Shown here piece after piece: positions 44,445 to 54,321 of a DNA stretch of 64,000 nt. The first letter of the stretch is position 1. Every line of letters begins with the position of its first letter. Below the pieces are notes generated by a model. The model was not told where the DNA came from. It did not search any database and worked only from the letters and a program-made list of their open reading frames with translations. The stretch is taken from positions 37,918,003 through 37,982,002 of the forward strand of contig NC_059075.1 of assembly GCF_020497125.1 (NCBI RefSeq), given 5' to 3'. A program made the translations under genes and the position numbers. This DNA is from Mauremys mutica (taxonomy: Eukaryota > Chordata > Testudines > Geoemydidae).

Positions 44445-44570
44445 CCTTCCATTTTACAAATGGGAAACTGAGGCATGGCATACTTTACTTTCCCAAGACT
44501 ACATGATTAATTGTTGCCACAGGTGACTCTGGTACTCATGGTTCCTAGTCTTGTTCTCTGACCATGCTTT
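44445..44570 (-). mobile_element. MIR SINE fragment
   Basis: CCATTTTACAAATGGGAAAC, TGAGGCATGG and TTCCCAAGACTACATG on the plus strand are the reverse complement of the MIR 3' region. Confidence 0.7.
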
Positions 44571-45269
44571 TCTCCCTGCAGTAGATGCAGCTGACACCTT
44601 AACCCAGACTAAAAACTTAGAACGTTCATTGTTAAACAAATATTGTGTATGTAATCTACATTCTATGGGAGAGCTATTTACATTCAAGGGCTTATATTGA
44701 GGAGAGTTAAATAATCTTTGTGTCAGAAATCAAAATTCAAAAAGGAATCTTCTTCCTATTTGCTACTTCATAGAAGCCAATAAAGAACAGTCACGCCCAG
44801 GAGTGGCAGCGACTTGACAGCAGCAGTAATGAAAACCCTCAATTTCTCCTTCAAGCTTCCTTTCACCCACGCCCACCTCAGGGAAACAATGGAAATCCCA
44901 CTGAGTCATGTAAAATGGGACTAGACAAAGCACTGGAAAATTATACACTGTATGGAAAAGTCTTGCCATGGCCAAGGAGATGAAGGTGGGCAAGATGGTG
45001 CAACAAGATCTTATCTGCTAATCACAATTCAATCAAGTGGATAACTTCTATCTGTGGTGACTGGTGCTGACAGCCCTATTCACAGCTTAGAAAATATTCC
45101 GCCTATAAACATTGCTATTAAAGTGCATTAGTATTAAGAAAAAACTAACAACCACGGAATGGGAGTGTGGAAGATAGAAGAACAAAGAACTTGAGATGCT
45201 GTCTGCAGAGGGATGAATTTTATATTAACTGAAGATAGCAAAACCTTTTAAGGAAGCTGTACCACTATT
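44571..45269. other. TSHR intron 3, unannotated
   Basis: Nothing recognised. Confidence 0.45.
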
Positions 45270-45415
45270 TTGGCAGAGTGACTCAGGGGATACTGCACTA
45301 AACTGGAGAACTGAGTTCTATTCTCAGTTCTGCCACTGGCTTGCAGGTGACCTTGAGTATGTCACGTCCCTTCCCCATGCCTCAGTCTGCCCATCTGTAA
45401 AATGGGTACTGCTGG
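45270..45415 (+). mobile_element. MIR SINE
   Basis: TTGCAGGTGACCTTGAGTAT, GTCACGTCCCTTCCCCATGC, CTCAGTCTGCCCATCTGTAA and AATGGGTA follow the MIR core and 3' region in order. A continuation (GATAATGATACTAACTGC ... TAAAGTGCTTTGAGATC) appears at 46035-46115, so the MIR was probably split by the SINE between. Confidence 0.75.
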
Positions 45416-45540
45416 TGGCAAAACAAGAATTTTGTTTTGGAAAGAAATTGAGGTTTGAAATTTGTTTTTGTTCTGCATCTGAACAAAAATGAGACCTTTT
45501 AAAGATTTTCATTAAAAAAAATGAGATACCCACCACAGAA

Positions 45541-45880
45541 TAGCTAATAGCCCAGTGGTTAGGGCACTCACCTGGTTAACTGCAGAGACCTAAACCTAAG
45601 TCACCCACATCGCACCCAAGTGCCCTAACCTCCAGGCTATAGTGCCAAGCCCTCACACAATCTCTCCTGCTTGAGGCTGTTGCATTTTGTGTAAATAATT
45701 AAATATTCATTGGATCAGAGAGAGAGACTCCATAGCCAGGTGTTTAATGAATTCACCTGGGATGTGGGAGACCAAGCTTCAAGTCCCTACTCTGCCTGAT
45801 TCAGAGCAGATATTCAAATCTGTGTCTCCCATATTTTAGATGAGTTCACTAACCACAGGGCTATTGCCTATTGTGGAGCA
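45541..45880. mobile_element. Palindromic tRNA-derived SINE pair
   Basis: 45546-45570 holds TAGCCCAGTGGTTAGGGC, a tRNA-like A box. 45733-45790 reads ATAGCCAGGTGTTTAATG ... GGGAGACCAAGCTTCAAGTCC, with a B-box-like GCTTCAAGTCC. 45790-45880 is the reverse complement of the same segment. The result is an inverted repeat about 70 bp per arm in 45733-45873, plus a partial third copy upstream. Confidence 0.6.
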
Positions 45881-46034
45881 AGTCTCACTCTGTCATTTTG
45901 ACAAGAAATTTCATCCTGGACCTGGGAAATCTTCCTCTCAAAACCAATACGTTTCTGCAAAAATTTTCAGCTTTGACATATATGCATTTTCCAACAAAAA
46001 GCACCGTTAGCTGAAAAATACTCAACTAGCTCTG

Positions 46035-46107
46035 GAAAAGTGGATAATGATACTAACTGCTTTTGTAAAGTGCTTTGAGATCTAGGGGTGAAAAGTGCTA
46101 TAAGAGC
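46035..46107 (+). mobile_element. MIR/L2-type 3' tail
   Basis: GATAATGATACTAACTGC, TTTGTAAAGTGCTTTGAGAT and GTGCTATAAGAGC match the common tail shared by MIR and L2. Confidence 0.65.
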
Positions 46108-46290
46108 TTGGAGCATGAGTTTTTGTGGGTGAATACCCACTTCGTTGGTATGCATGCATCCGACGAAGTGGGTATTCACCCACGAAAGCTCATGCTCCAA
46201 TATGTTTGTTAGTCTATAAGGTGCCCCAGAACTCTTTGCTGCTTTTACAGATGCAGACTAACAAGGCTACCCCTCTGATATAAGAGCTTA
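46108..46290. mobile_element. Penelope-type repeat, inverted hammerhead pair and tail
   Basis: 46108-46148 is a near-perfect inverse of 46153-46198 around a TGCATGCA centre. Each arm carries the hammerhead-like motif. The right side continues GTTAGTCTATAAGGTGCC and CAGACTAACAAGGCTACC, the family tail also present near 41030 and 56450. Inverted, truncated neighbours are known for Penelope-like elements. Confidence 0.6.
46160..46197 (+). ncRNA. Hammerhead-like ribozyme motif
   Basis: CCGACGA-A, a perfect 6-bp stem II GTGGGT/ACCCAC with loop ATTC, GAAA, then mini stem III GC-TCAT-GC closed by A-U and followed by C, the expected cleavage position. Deviations from the CUGANGA...GAAA core are C for U in the second box position and one extra A before stem II. 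A decayed antisense copy lies at 46108-46148. Confidence 0.5.
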
Positions 46291-46479
46291 TAATTAACAG
46301 TTACTCATGCTTGCAAGGATAACACAGGATCTTACCTAACTTGTGAAAGAAAAATAAGAAATGTGTGACCGTGGTGCTGGAGCGGCTACACTGAGAATAC
46401 TTATTCGAGGCAAACTGCAAAGAATAGGACATATGATATCCAAAAATTTATGTTTTATTCAATAATTAGATTTCACTAA

Positions 46480-47105
46480 GGCCTGGTCTACACTACGATT
46501 TAGGTCGAATTTAGCAGCGTTACCTCTATTTAAGCCTGGACCCATCCACACGACAAAGCCCTTTTTTTTTACTTAAAGGGCTCTTTAAATCGATTTCTTT
46601 ACTCCACCTCTGACGAGGAGGAGCGCTGAAATCGGCCTTGCCAGGTTGAATTTGGGGTAGTGTGGATGCAATTCGACGGTATTGGCCTCCGGGAGCTATC
46701 GCAGAGTGCTTCATTGTGACAGCTCTGGACAGCGCTCTCAACTCAGATGCACTGGCCAGGTAGACAGGAAAAGGCCTGCGAACTTTTGAATTTCATTTCC
46801 TGCTTGGCCATCGTGGCGAGCTGATCAGCACAGGTGACCATGCAGAGCTCATCAGCATGATATGCACATTGCCGGGGCACACTGCCTGGCTCGTACTTTG
46901 TGAGAAGTCTATGTCCGTGTCTATGTCCTCATCACTTGTCACCGTGCTGCCGTCGCCTCCTCGCCTGGTTTTGCTTTTGCAGCTTCAGAATCTGCGCTGA
47001 AAAAAGGTGTGAAACAATTGTCTGCCGTTGCTCTGATGGAGGGAGGGGCGACTGACGACATGGCTTACAGGGAATTAAAATCAACAAAAGGGGTGGCTTT
47101 GCCTC
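46480..47105 (+). mobile_element. PIF/Harbinger remnant (5' end and internal part)
   Basis: It starts GGCCTGGTCTACACTACGA, then GGTCGAATTTAGCAGCG, a poly-T patch, TTAAATCGATTTC and ATTCGACGGTATTGGCC, as in turtle Harbinger elements. Later GTCCGTGTCTATGTCCTCAT and GCCGTCGCCTCCTCGCCTGG are internal parts. The region where the Myb-like protein would begin is deleted, and the right terminus is missing: the DIRS terminal block follows directly. Confidence 0.6.
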
Positions 47106-47185
47106 ATTATTGCACAAGATGAGTAACCCTCTCTTCTTCTTTGAGTGCTGTCCCTGTGGGTGCTCCATGTCAGATGAATGTAGAG

Positions 47186-47220
47186 TGCGGGCCGAGGGAC
47201 ATACTGGCCGCTGCTTCCAG
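47186..47220. repeat. Fragment from the middle of a hAT element between short direct repeats
   Basis: GCGGGCCGAGGGACATACTG then GCCGCTGCTTCCAG matches the centre of the palindromic hAT family whose end is at 50933-51083. It is flanked by CAGATGAATGTAGAG (47171-47185) and CAGATGAGTGTAGAG (47221-47235). Confidence 0.5.
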
Positions 47221-47429
47221 CAGATGAGTGTAGAGCAGTGTCCCCAATTCCACTTGGTCTATTTCTCTGCCTACTAGACTCGTACGGTCTGGAATGAGGA
47301 CGATTATACTATGTGTCCCTGGCATGGTGGTAAGGTTGGTAGCACTTTCTCTTAGTGGGTGGTGTTTAGATGCTCAGTCTACAAAGAGATGCCTGAGAGC
47401 CCTTCATGTAATGGAGAACCTCATCGGTT

Positions 47430-47830
47430 TTTGATTAAAACAATTTGTCTTTGTCAAAGGGAAGGTCTTCCACCTTCATTTGCAGCTCTTTCAGAATACC
47501 GGCCAACAGGAGCAAGGAGGCTCTGCACTTCACGATAGTCCTAGCTGTGGTGTGAGCTGCTGTATCGGCCACGTCCAGGGAAGCCTGTATAGTAGTCCTG
47601 GCAACTAGTTGCCCTTCAGTGAGCACAGTCTTAAATTGTGCTCTTGTCTTCAGGAAGGTCAGACGTAAACTCAAAGTGCTTCCTGTAATTGTCCGGTTGG
47701 TATTCTGAAAGACCTGCAAATTAAGGTGGAGGATCTTTTCTTTGACAAAGATAAATTGGTTCGCTGCCTTGATCACTAGTAAGTTTGGTTTTGGATGGGA
47801 AAAAAGAAAGTCTATTCCCTTGGCTGGCAT
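47430..47830 (-). pseudogene. DIRS copy 6 gag C-terminal remnant
   Basis: A 131-codon minus-strand frame contains LVARTTIQASLDVADTAAHT, a Gag motif of vertebrate DIRS elements, then KCRASLLLLAGILKELQMKV and EDLPFDKDKLF. It is the largest open gag C-terminus in the window. Confidence 0.65.
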
Positions 47831-48056
47831 ATATTATTTTCTGTCAGCCCATCTGCATGTTGGAGGGATGATGGCTGGCATCTGCCACTCTGTTTCCGCA
47901 GGTTCAAGGATTGCATCATTTATGGGCAGAGCAATTTTGGAGGATGAGGAAGATTGCAAAATTTGTAGCAACTTGGGTTGACTTTCCTGGACCTCCTCTA
48001 GGTGAATGTCCTGGCTAAGTGCTACGTGTTTAAAAAGTTCCTGAAATTGTTTGAAG

Positions 48057-48238
48057 TCATAGGATATCAGGATTGGAAGGGACCTCAGGAGATCATCTAG
48101 TCCAACCCCCTGTTCAAAGTAGGATCAATCCCCAGACAGATTTTTTCCCCAGATCCCTAAATGGCCCCCCTCAAGGATTGAACTCACAATCCTGGATTTA
48201 GCAGGCCAATGTTCAAACCACTGAACTATACCTCCCCA
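48057..48238 (-). mobile_element. tRNA-derived SINE with CR1-like tail
   Basis: On the minus strand: GATGGGGAGGTATAGTTCAG with A box TAGTTCAGTGG, then a B-box region GGATTGTGAGTTCAATCC, GGGCCATTTAGGGATCTGGG, and a 3' part GTTGGACTAGATGATCTCC shared with CR1. It is nearly complete and inserted in DIRS copy 6. Confidence 0.85.
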
Positions 48239-49194
48239 TCTGCCAGTGTAGGTGAAGGTGGCATGATGGCCTCATGGGGGGAAAAAGAGTTGTGTGTTGG
48301 CCACACATCCTCAGGACTTATTTCTTCTTTTGGATCCTCCATCATCTCCTCTGGGACTACCGATGTTGTAGCCACTGGAGATAAAGGGTGACACTGAAGT
48401 TCACCTCTGGTTGGTGATGAGGTTCATGCATTTGTATGCTGCCCACGGGTCTCACGTGGCCACTGCATGGGGAATGCCATGTGGGGACACACCCATGGTT
48501 ATCCATACCACGGGTAAGGTGGTTGTGCATGTTGGCCTTTGGGTCTCAGTGTACCCCAGCAAGTCTGTGTTGAGTCATGCGGGAGCATTGTGGAGAGAAG
48601 AATCCTTCCTCCTGGTCCTCATTATCCCTGTTGCTGGACATCGGCAGTGCTGTGAGAAACGTAGGCTGTGTAAGACGCTTCTTGCAGGCGATCCGTCGGT
48701 GCCGAGAAGTGATTGGGGCACCGATACAACAGTAATATATTTCTGATGGAGCAACTGTTGCAGTGCTGGTGGATGTGGTGCTGATGATTTAGTTGTGGCA
48801 GAAAGGTGCACAGCCATCTTGTGGCTGGATTTTGTTGGGGCCAGTGGGCCCATCGCAGTGCTGTCAGTCGGTGCCAGTCGAGGGGTCGGTGCTGAGCAAG
48901 GCAGCATCACTAAAGTCATGGTTGGCACCAGAGGTGGCTGCATGGTCGGTGCCATATCCATTGCAGGTGCCAGCATGGTTGGCACCCATGGAGGAGACAT
49001 GGCTTTGTCTATGTCTCGACTCCTTGCCCTTTGCTTTGGATTCATTGGCATGGCTGGTGCCAGGTAGCGGGGGAGTTATATGTACTGGCTCTCAAGGTCG
49101 TCTGCACCAATGGTAACAACCTCACAGGGGACTGTTTCTTTATGTGGATCCCACTGAGGAGAGGTCGATGCTTGCTTCCTCTTTTCGTAAGAGA

Positions 49195-49441
49195 ACATAA
49201 AAACATAAGAACGGCCGTACCGGATCAGACCAAAGGTCCATCTAGCCCAGTATCCTGTCTACCGACAGTGGCCAATGCCAGGTGCCCCAGAGGGAGTGGA
49301 CCTAACAGGCAATGATCAAGTGATCTCTCTCCTGCCATCCATCTTCACCCTCTGACAAACAGAGGCTAGGGACACCATTCCTTACCCATCGTGGCTAATA
49401 GCCATTAATGGACTTAACCACCATGAATTTATCCAGAGGAT
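49195..49441 (-). mobile_element. CR1-type LINE 3' end
   Basis: The plus strand reads ACATAAGAACGGCCGTACCG, GATCAGACCAAAGGTCCATC, TAGCCCAGTATCCTGTC and GACAGTGGCCAATGCCAGG, then GGCTAATAGCCATTAATGG. It is the reverse complement of a CR1-family 3' end; the same family in plus orientation lies at 13625-14115. Confidence 0.8.
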
Positions 49442-49700
49442 AGAAACATGCTCTTGGTCGGTTCAGACTGGATCAGTGAGCACTTAAAGGAAGGCTTCTG
49501 TTGGTTCTTTTCTGACCCTGGTTGGAATGATTTCTCCATGAGGATCATTTTGAGGCGGAGATCCCAGTCATGCCGGACTCTCGCTTTCAAGATGTTACAA
49601 CGAATGCAGTTCTGTTGTATGGGTGTTTCTCTCGGGCATCTCACGCAGAGCGAGTGCCCGTGGGACCGCAGCATCACTTCTCAGCAGGAGCCACATCTCT
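49429..49700 (-). pseudogene. DIRS copy 6 gag N-terminal remnant with Cys motif
   Basis: The minus strand reads SLCVRCPRETPIQQNCIRCN followed by ILKARVRHDWDLRLKMILME, matching the CxxC...CxxC block of gag in copies 7 and 8. The frame is broken before and after. Confidence 0.65.
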
Positions 49701-50291
49701 TAAAGCCAGAGGAGCATGGCATGTCCAAGGGAGCGGGGAAGCAGAGAAAACTTTTGTGGGTGGTGTTCCAAAAGGAGCAGGAAACTGGAGAAACAAAAAC
49801 TATTATTTTTTTTTAACAACTAATCCTAACTAATAACTACAACAAACCTAACAACTAAATTTCTATTTTTTTCTATCTACAGGGGAAGAAGCTATCGCAC
49901 TGCCCTGAGCTCCATCTTCAGCCGAAGATGGTTGAGAAGGAACAGAGGGGGTTGGGCCGTGTGCGCTAAACGAGACTCCAATGGTGCTGCGAGACAGCTA
50001 CTGTACACATGTGGCCTGACCAAGCACTGGTCTCCAAATCTCCAATCAATGGCACTGGGACGCACCATCACCTGAAGTGGATCACCCACAGGGACAGCAC
50101 TCGAAGAAGAAGCAGGAAACACCATACAGTGAGCTTTGTTTACAAAAAGACAAGTACAGGTCACAGAAAAGAAAAATAAAGTGAAGCAATGCAAACAACA
50201 AGCAAACAAAAACGAGGAATAAAAATATATAGTTCCATGCAACGGATGTGGGAAAGGAGTACAGCAGGAAAATGCTGTGAGGCACAGAGAA

Positions 50292-50402
50292 GATCATAGA
50301 ATCATAGAATATTAGGGTTGGAAGGGACCTCAGGAGGTCATCTAGTCCAAACCCCCTGCTCAAAGTAGGATCAATCCCCTGACAGATTTTTGCCCTAGAT
50401 TC
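50292..50402 (-). mobile_element. SINE/CR1 3' tail fragment
   Basis: GGTTGGAAGGGACCTCAGGA, GGTCATCTAGTCCAAACCC and GATCAATCCCCTGACAGATT on the plus strand are the reverse complement of the tail found in 48057-48160. Confidence 0.8.
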
Positions 50403-50560
50403 CAAGATGAGGGTAGAGACTGTAGGAGGAAGAAAGAGAGAGAGAAGTGGTAGTTAAACATTTAGCACCATATATGAGAGAATTAGAATTTAAACATATT
50501 GAAAGAGTGTTATTCCACACATTTCTCAAGGAAGTAAACTTATTTTACCACTGTACTTAC

Positions 50561-50635
50561 ATATGAGTGACTTTACTTAAATTGTAGAAGGAATGGGCCT
50601 CCAGCCTTTGTAACGTAGCATCTATGGAGATATAG
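50561..50635 (-). CDS. TSHR: Thyrotropin receptor, exon 3 (LRR ectodomain)
   Basis: This 75-nt minus-strand exon is flanked by acceptor CCTGATGTTTAG and donor GTAAGTACAG. It encodes [12 protein letters not shown] then [13 protein letters not shown], closely matching the second leucine-rich repeat of TSHR; N-L-S is a conserved glycosylation sequon. It starts with the third base of the preceding codon and ends with AT of Ile, completed by the A of exon 4. It is the most 5' exon in the window. I searched upstream to 64000 for exon 2 (the Q-T-L-K-L-type repeat) and did not find it, so intron 2 exceeds 13 kb. Confidence 0.95.
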
Positions 50636-50932
50636 CTAAACATCAGGAAAACAGAAAAAGAAACATGTCACATAGAAAGACAGGTTGTAAGCAATGACCA
50701 ATGCTCATTGTGCTTGTTTTATTGTTCCTTCCCATTCTCTTCAGCCTCCAGTTTGTTTTGCCTTAAGAGAATGTCATAAATGTTTGTACAATGCCAAGCA
50801 CAAGTGCCTGATTCTGATTAGACCCCAAAAACACACAATGTACAGTTAAATCAGAAAGACATGAAGAAAACATCAGAGAAGCAACTGGAGTTCACTTTGT
50901 TGAGGGTACTAAGCCCCAGTTCAGGTTCTTTC

Positions 50933-51083
50933 CCCCAATTCCACTTGGCCTGGAGCAGCGAACTGCGGCCAGTGGGAGCTGCGATTGGCCAAACCTGTGA
51001 ACGGGGCAGGAAAACAAACTGGCCTGGCCTGCCAGGGGCTTTCCCTACACAAGCGGCGTCCCAAGTTTGGGAAACACTGGGGT
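50933..51083. mobile_element. hAT-type MITE, right half
   Basis: TGGCCTGGAGCAGCGAACTG, GGCCAGTGGGAGCTGCG, GGCCTGCCAGGGGCTTTCCC and CAAGTTTGGGAAACACTG form the right half and terminus of a palindromic hAT family related to the one at 13745. The left half is missing. Confidence 0.7.
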
Positions 51084-51289
51084 AGGGAAACAAAGATGGC
51101 CTGTGGGCTGTGACTGCAACAAACGCTCTTAAATTACATAGTAAGCAGACCATAAAGACAGCCTACATTCAGAACAGCATTGAAAATAAATTAAATTGAA
51201 AATAAATCTTTCTCGCATGAATTTAAGAGAATTTTTAATTCCACTTTTTTCCCCACAATGACAGTCACAGGTGATATGATAAGAAGGCA

Positions 51290-51495
51290 ATGTGCTCCAG
51301 TGGCAGGTTACTAGATTGGAAGCATGGAGCCCTGGATTTTGTTCTCATTTCTGCATCTGACTTCCTAATGGGTGATCTTGCAAGTCACTTCTCTTTATAC
51401 CTCCATTTCTGCCTCTGTAAGTAATTGTAATGCTTTGTAAATGCTTTCAGATGTATGAATAAAAAGTGCACCATAAAAATAGGTATTATTAAATC
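51290..51495 (+). mobile_element. MIR SINE, near complete
   Basis: GCTCCAGTGGCAGGTTACTA (tRNA-like part), TGGTGATCTTGC-type core at 51371 (GGGTGATCTTGCAAGTCACT), CCATTTCTGCCTCTGTAA and a GCTTTGTAAATGC tail occur in MIR order. Confidence 0.65.
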
Positions 51496-51746
51496 CCAGG
51501 GTGAATTTGTGTATTTCCACCTATTTCTCTGACTACACACCTGGAAATACTAAACCGTTGTGAATGTGCAACAAGAGAATATGGGGGTTTAAATTTATTT
51601 TTATTTAATTATTCCAATCACATTATTCTCTTAACTATTAACTGAATGGGTTCATTTTAAAATAGCATGTTCATTATAATATTTTCTTACTCTTAAAAAT
51701 GTTGCTAGAAACAGTAACTTTTGAAGCCACTTTATTTTGTTGCATG

Positions 51747-52560
51747 TGTCACAGTTCAGGGCAACTGCACCTATATTCCCACTCAGGGGTCCCCAACAGC
51801 TACCATTCTAGGCTCCTGGCTTCTCAGGCATCACCTCGTTTGGGTGAAGACCCATATCCTTCTTCCTTCTGACCAGATTTTTTTCCTCCCCGGCTGCACA
51901 GTTCCCCATTTACTCTATGACATTCCCAGCAAGCCAGCCTGCTTAAACAGGCTGGTGTCTACACTTTTGCTCACTCTTCAAAGGCTATAAACAGCTGTAA
52001 TAGCCAGCAGTCACAAGTTACCACACAGCTCTTTATAAGGAAGAACATTTATTCTTAAGGTGAAAGTATTATAGAGAAAACTATAAAAGAACCTTACATA
52101 CTTGCAAATAAGCTTATCAGAGATCACCCCGAACTCCAACCAGGGCTCTGGTAGGAGTCAGTCCTTCAAACCCCACCAAAGGGGATTTTCTGTACTTGAA
52201 AAGGTCATAACAGCTTTACTTCAGAACAAGCATGCTAAGGGGGCAGATCAGCCTGTTTCTCGAATCAGTTTGGGCCTTTTTTCTCCAATCTTTGACAACA
52301 GGCAATCAGTAAACAATCACCCTTTGGGGGTGGGGGTTAGCTTTAAAGGTTGGGTTTTTACATAATCAGGGGTGGGAATTTGTATTCACATCCCCAAGAT
52401 TCCCCAGGAAAACACTTTATGCTGTTTGTCCCAAAAGTCCATTCTCCTCTGGCACACTGATGAGTGTAGTCCTTTGAAGTTCATAACACTTCCCAGGATT
52501 CACATCCCATCTTCCACCCTAGAGAAGTTACATGCAATGACAGCCCACAATAATATATAA
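51747..52560. repeat. LTR-like segment
   Basis: It starts TGTCACAGTTCAGGGCAACT, is AT-rich in the middle (CTCTTTATAAGGAAGAAC), and ends near CATCTTCCACCCTAGAG. The TG start and composition suggest an ERV/LTR remnant; no partner LTR or coding sequence is visible. Confidence 0.35.
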
Positions 52561-52574
52561 CTTCTGCATTTGCA

Positions 52575-53130
52575 GAGGGGGCAAAAACCTAACTGGTTTC
52601 AAGACTGAGCTTGGTAAATTTGTGGACGGGATGGTATGATGAGACTGCCTACAATGGCAGGTAGCCGACCTGCAACTACTAGCAGAAAATATCTCCAATG
52701 GTTGGTGACGGGATACTAGATGGGGAGGGCTCTAAGTTACTACAGATAATTCTTTCCCAGGTTTCTGGCTGGTAGATCTTGCCCACATGCCCAGGGTGTA
52801 ACTGATCACCATTTGGGGTTGGGAAGGAACCTTTCCCCTAGGTCAGATTACCAGAGACCCAGGGTTTTTTTGTTTTTTGGGTTTTTTTTTTTGCCTTCTT
52901 CTGAAGCATGGGGCATGGGTCACTTACAGGTTTAAACTAGTGTAAATGGTGGAGTATCTGTGACTTGAAATCTTTAAATCATAGTTTGAGGATGTCAGAA
53001 CCTGAACCAGGAGTTATGGGTTTATTTACAGGAATAGGTGGATGAGGTTCTGTGGCTTACAATGTGCAGGAGGTCAGACTAGATGATCATAATGATCCTT
53101 TCTGGCCTTAAAGTCTATGAGTCTATGAGT
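52575..53130 (+). mobile_element. CR1 LINE 3' part with TCTATGAG tail
   Basis: GGTGACGGGATACTAGATGG, GATCACCATTTGGGGTTGGG, AGGTCAGACTAGATGATCAT and CTTAAAGTCTATGAGTCTAT follow the 3' end of a CR1 family different from those at 54 and 60 kb. Confidence 0.85.
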
Positions 53131-53596
53131 AATACAATGTACTTAAACTTAATTCAAGAAGGTTTTTAAAGGAAATATCTGTCACAATATGGTCAAAATA
53201 AAATATAAAAAATCAAACTATGAGTTAAGACAAAAAATTAAAACATATCTGCATATAGCTTTTTTCAAACTGTGTTTTATATGAGTAGTTAGAAAAAATG
53301 TGTTAAAGCCTTATTTCAGTCACCGTCTCATACATCAACTGCTGAGCCTTGGATTTTGAAATGCTTTACATGGTTGAACCTCTCCCACTTGACTGCACTG
53401 TATTTTTAGTAGGTTGGACAGCACCAAATAGAAAGTGAACATGACTAGTGTAATAGGGTCAGCCACCTTCTCAGCACCCCCTTGTGGCCTGAGGTCACTC
53501 TACAGTGGCCCAGTCTCCCTACTTTTCAGGGTTCTCTTAATCAGACTACGAAAACAAACTTTCCATCAAGTCCATGTTCCCAGTCTTTCCTGCTTA
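53131..53596. other. TSHR intron 2, unannotated
   Basis: Nothing recognised. Confidence 0.45.
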
Positions 53597-53650
53597 GGAT
53601 GACCAGATAGCAAGTGTAAAAAATCGGGACAGGCGGTGGGGAGTAATAGG
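53597..53650. repeat. Left half of a small MITE
   Basis: AGGATGACCAGATAGCAAGT, AAAAATCGGGACAGGCGG matches the left end of a common reptile repeat ending in an inverse GGTCACCCTA. The right half is missing. Confidence 0.5.
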
Positions 53651-54170
53651 CTGGTGTCGTTGGCGACTGCAACTTCTTTCTGTTAGCTTCTTACATGAAG
53701 AACTCAAGGCATAGCCTCTGGAATTCTTATGAGAGGAATCTTGGGTCTTCCTCCTAGATGCCCTTGAAGTACAACTTGGAGACAGTTGAGGTAGCTGACT
53801 TGTTCAGAGACTGGCATACAGAGAAGGTCTCCTGGCCAGGATCAGAGGCTGGGCACAGCAAGCTCACCATCATGAGGATCTAAAGTTTGATCTCCTTGTT
53901 TTTTCTGGCTCCAGATTTTAATGCCAGACAGAAGTTGCACTTTTGGGTTATATGAGTTTCCCTGAGGCAACAAATGCACTGGGAGCATCCGTCACTTACT
54001 AGCATTGCCTCCTGGTATAAGTGGCAACATTTAAAACCAGGAGAACCAGGCATGCCCTTCCAGTAATGTAAAGCTCCCAGGAGAGGAGAAACAATCTAAT
54101 AGGTAACAGTCCTTACAACTAAGAAAGATAACATATACAACATTTTTTGGAAAAAAAAGGGTCTTTTTAA

Positions 54171-54192
54171 CTACTACTACTACTACTACTAG
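54171..54192. repeat. (TAC)n microsatellite
   Basis: Seven or so uninterrupted ACT/TAC units. Confidence 0.9.
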
Positions 54193-54321
54193 AACTACCT
54201 AACTGCCACTAATAGTTCTTACAGTAGTTAGTTTATTATAGTTATGGGGACACAACTGTGATGACTGAGGCTGAGGCAGTTGAGAAGGATCTAAGACTCG
54301 TTCACGTGTGCAGTGGTATAT

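Larger units (their letters stand above)
47115..50112 (-). mobile_element. DIRS copy 6 (gag-bearing, internally deleted)
   Basis: Inverted ends are CTTCTTTGAGTGCTGTCCCT (47128 onward) and AGGGACAGCACTCGAAGAAG (50090-50109). CCTCTGTTCCTTCTC lies on the minus strand near 49936. Between are gag remnants only (49700-47430), so the element has lost polymerase and recombinase. It contains a tRNA SINE (48057-48238) and a CR1 end (49195-49441). The 3' terminal block is replaced by a patch with hAT sequence. Confidence 0.75.

Noticed and set aside
45541..45790. Functional tRNA gene
   Set aside because: A-box and B-box-like motifs are present but there is no cloverleaf or anticodon arm; the copies are inverted SINE pieces.
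48411..49116. Plus-strand frames of 90-111 codons
   Set aside because: They are antisense to DIRS copy 6 gag and carry no motif of their own.
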